Positions 63,516 to 64,000 of a stretch of DNA of 64,000 bases are shown here, piece by piece. A model generated the notes under the pieces. That model was not told the origin of the DNA. It searched no databases and saw nothing but the letters and a program-made list of their open reading frames with translations. The position numbers and the translations under genes are program-made. Numbering within the stretch: position 1 is the stretch's first letter; every line of letters starts with the position of its first letter. Source of the DNA: Asparagopsis taxiformis. Taxonomy: Eukaryota; Rhodophyta; Florideophyceae; Bonnemaisoniales; Bonnemaisoniaceae. The stretch spans positions 1-64,000 of the forward strand of contig JALQPE010001681.1 in NCBI GenBank assembly GCA_030407315.1, given 5' to 3'.

Positions 63516-64000
63516 CTAATTCCATGCTCTAAACGCTGTCCCATAATGAACGTAGAGCTCCTGCCCCGGACGGATATCGCGGATTGCACGTACTACAATG
63601 ATCTTCGGATTTTCTAGGTCCTTCGCCTTGAGCTTCTTCCCCGTCGAACCGCTGCTGTAGTTCTCGACAAACTCGACGTTGGCCATCCGCCTGGTGTCTT
63701 CCGCCGGAGTGTCCTCACCTCGCAAATACCGCGGGTCGTTGATGAACTGCGCCGAACAGAACGGAGCCGGAACAATCCAAATTGGATGCTCGATGTTTTC
63801 GTCGTCCTCCGCTGTTGCATACAGCTTGATGGCATACATCAAGAATGTTTCCTTCGTTATCGCCATGTGACCCTCTCCGTACGCGAACCTCATCGACTCC
63901 TTGCTCATATCAGAGTACACAACAGTTCCGTAGTATGCACATACTTCGTCGCCAACATTAAATGTCTGTTCAGCGAAGAGCCCTCTTCCTGCATTTGGAT
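63516..64000 (-). CDS. SET-domain protein, C-terminal part (5' end beyond the window)
   Basis: The frame is open to the right edge; internal GTG or ATG codons are not the real start. At the edge it reads NAGRGLFAEQTF, then YYGTVVY, IWIVPAPFCSAQFINDPRY, RRMANVEFV, and closes with RDIRPGQELYVHYG and 5 more residues. These are the beginning, core and final tyrosine-glycine of a SET methyltransferase domain. Block order and spacing match the SET domain that ends the 35957-39424 fusion (WLVPA, YLND, AEF, RDV, DYG). The part outside the window may therefore also contain methylase and ParB-like domains. Substrate unknown. Confidence 0.8.
   Translation of the reverse strand, partial: PNAGRGLFAEQTFNVGDEVCAYYGTVVYSDMSKESMRFAYGEGHMAITKETFLMYAIKLYATAEDDENIEHPIWIVPAPFCSAQFINDPRYLRGEDTPAEDTRRMANVEFVENYSSGSTGKKLKAKDLENPKIIVVRAIRDIRPGQELYVHYGTAFRAWN

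Larger units (their letters stand above)
54927..64000. mobile_element. E3: Plavaka-type DNA transposon with transposase, coiled-coil and SET genes (runs off the window)
   Basis: The left terminus GTCTGTGTTTTCGGAAG matches E1, as do the 43-bp, 24-bp and 350-bp repeats behind it. E3 differs from E1 in keeping the transposase directly after the leader at 57451. Two minus-strand genes follow. The right terminus is not in the window, so size is at least 9 kb. Confidence 0.75.

Noticed and set aside
1..64000. tRNA, rRNA or other structural RNA genes
   Set aside because: I looked for obvious cloverleaf or rRNA landmarks by eye and saw none; a covariance-model scan would be needed to exclude them.

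Overview
This window is eukaryotic and consists almost entirely of mobile DNA. The evidence is LTR retrotransposons (Ty3/gypsy and Ty1/copia), a CACTA-type DNA transposon, a second family of large DNA transposons with a Plavaka-like transposase, and one apparent spliceosomal intron (GTAAGT donor, TACTAAC branch site, CACTAG acceptor, 61 nt). The large transposon genes look intronless. I recognise no housekeeping gene. I cannot fix the taxon from sequence alone; a repeat-rich, intron-poor red alga is my best guess, and a fungus or another protist is possible.

Layout. 1-391: a GC-rich, possibly coding flank. 392-13292 (E1): a non-autonomous DNA element ending in GTCTGTG inverted repeats. Its ends carry several tandem repeats, and its middle is a very large imperfect palindrome whose right arm has amplified a 500-bp unit. 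About 13293-16800: a 5'-truncated, internally deleted Ty3 element. 17733-23107: a complete, young Ty3 element with a chromodomain, 301-bp LTRs differing at two positions and a CATG target duplication. It interrupts one copy of an inverted duplication; the other copy (about 26.3-27.39 kb) preserves the empty site. 27393-32675: a frameshifted copia element on the minus strand, cut at its gag end by the next element.

32676-52138: a putative 19.5-kb CACTA-like element (inverted termini CACTACGGTGTTGA, subterminal ACAGT/ACTGT arrays). It carries a coiled-coil protein; a ParB-like + beta-class DNA methyltransferase + SET fusion; a ParB-like protein with a C-terminal Fe(II)/2OG-dioxygenase-like fold; and a truncated DDE transposase fused to the same dioxygenase-like domain, frameshifted near its end. 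Palindromic repeat clusters bracket the ParB-dioxygenase gene. 52139-53424 (E2): the right end of an E1-type element. 54638-54916: an exon and intron of an unknown gene, whose next exon is entered by E3. 54927-64000 and beyond (E3): an E1-family element that keeps a full Plavaka-like transposase, a second coiled-coil protein, and a SET-domain gene running off the right edge.

How the genes may work together (inference): the large elements appear to carry enzymes that could write and remove DNA marks (methyltransferase, dioxygenase) and modify chromatin proteins (SET), next to the transposase and terminal binding-site arrays. Such cargo could let an element control its own silencing. The ParB-MTase arrangement resembles bacterial and phage proteins, which suggests horizontal capture.
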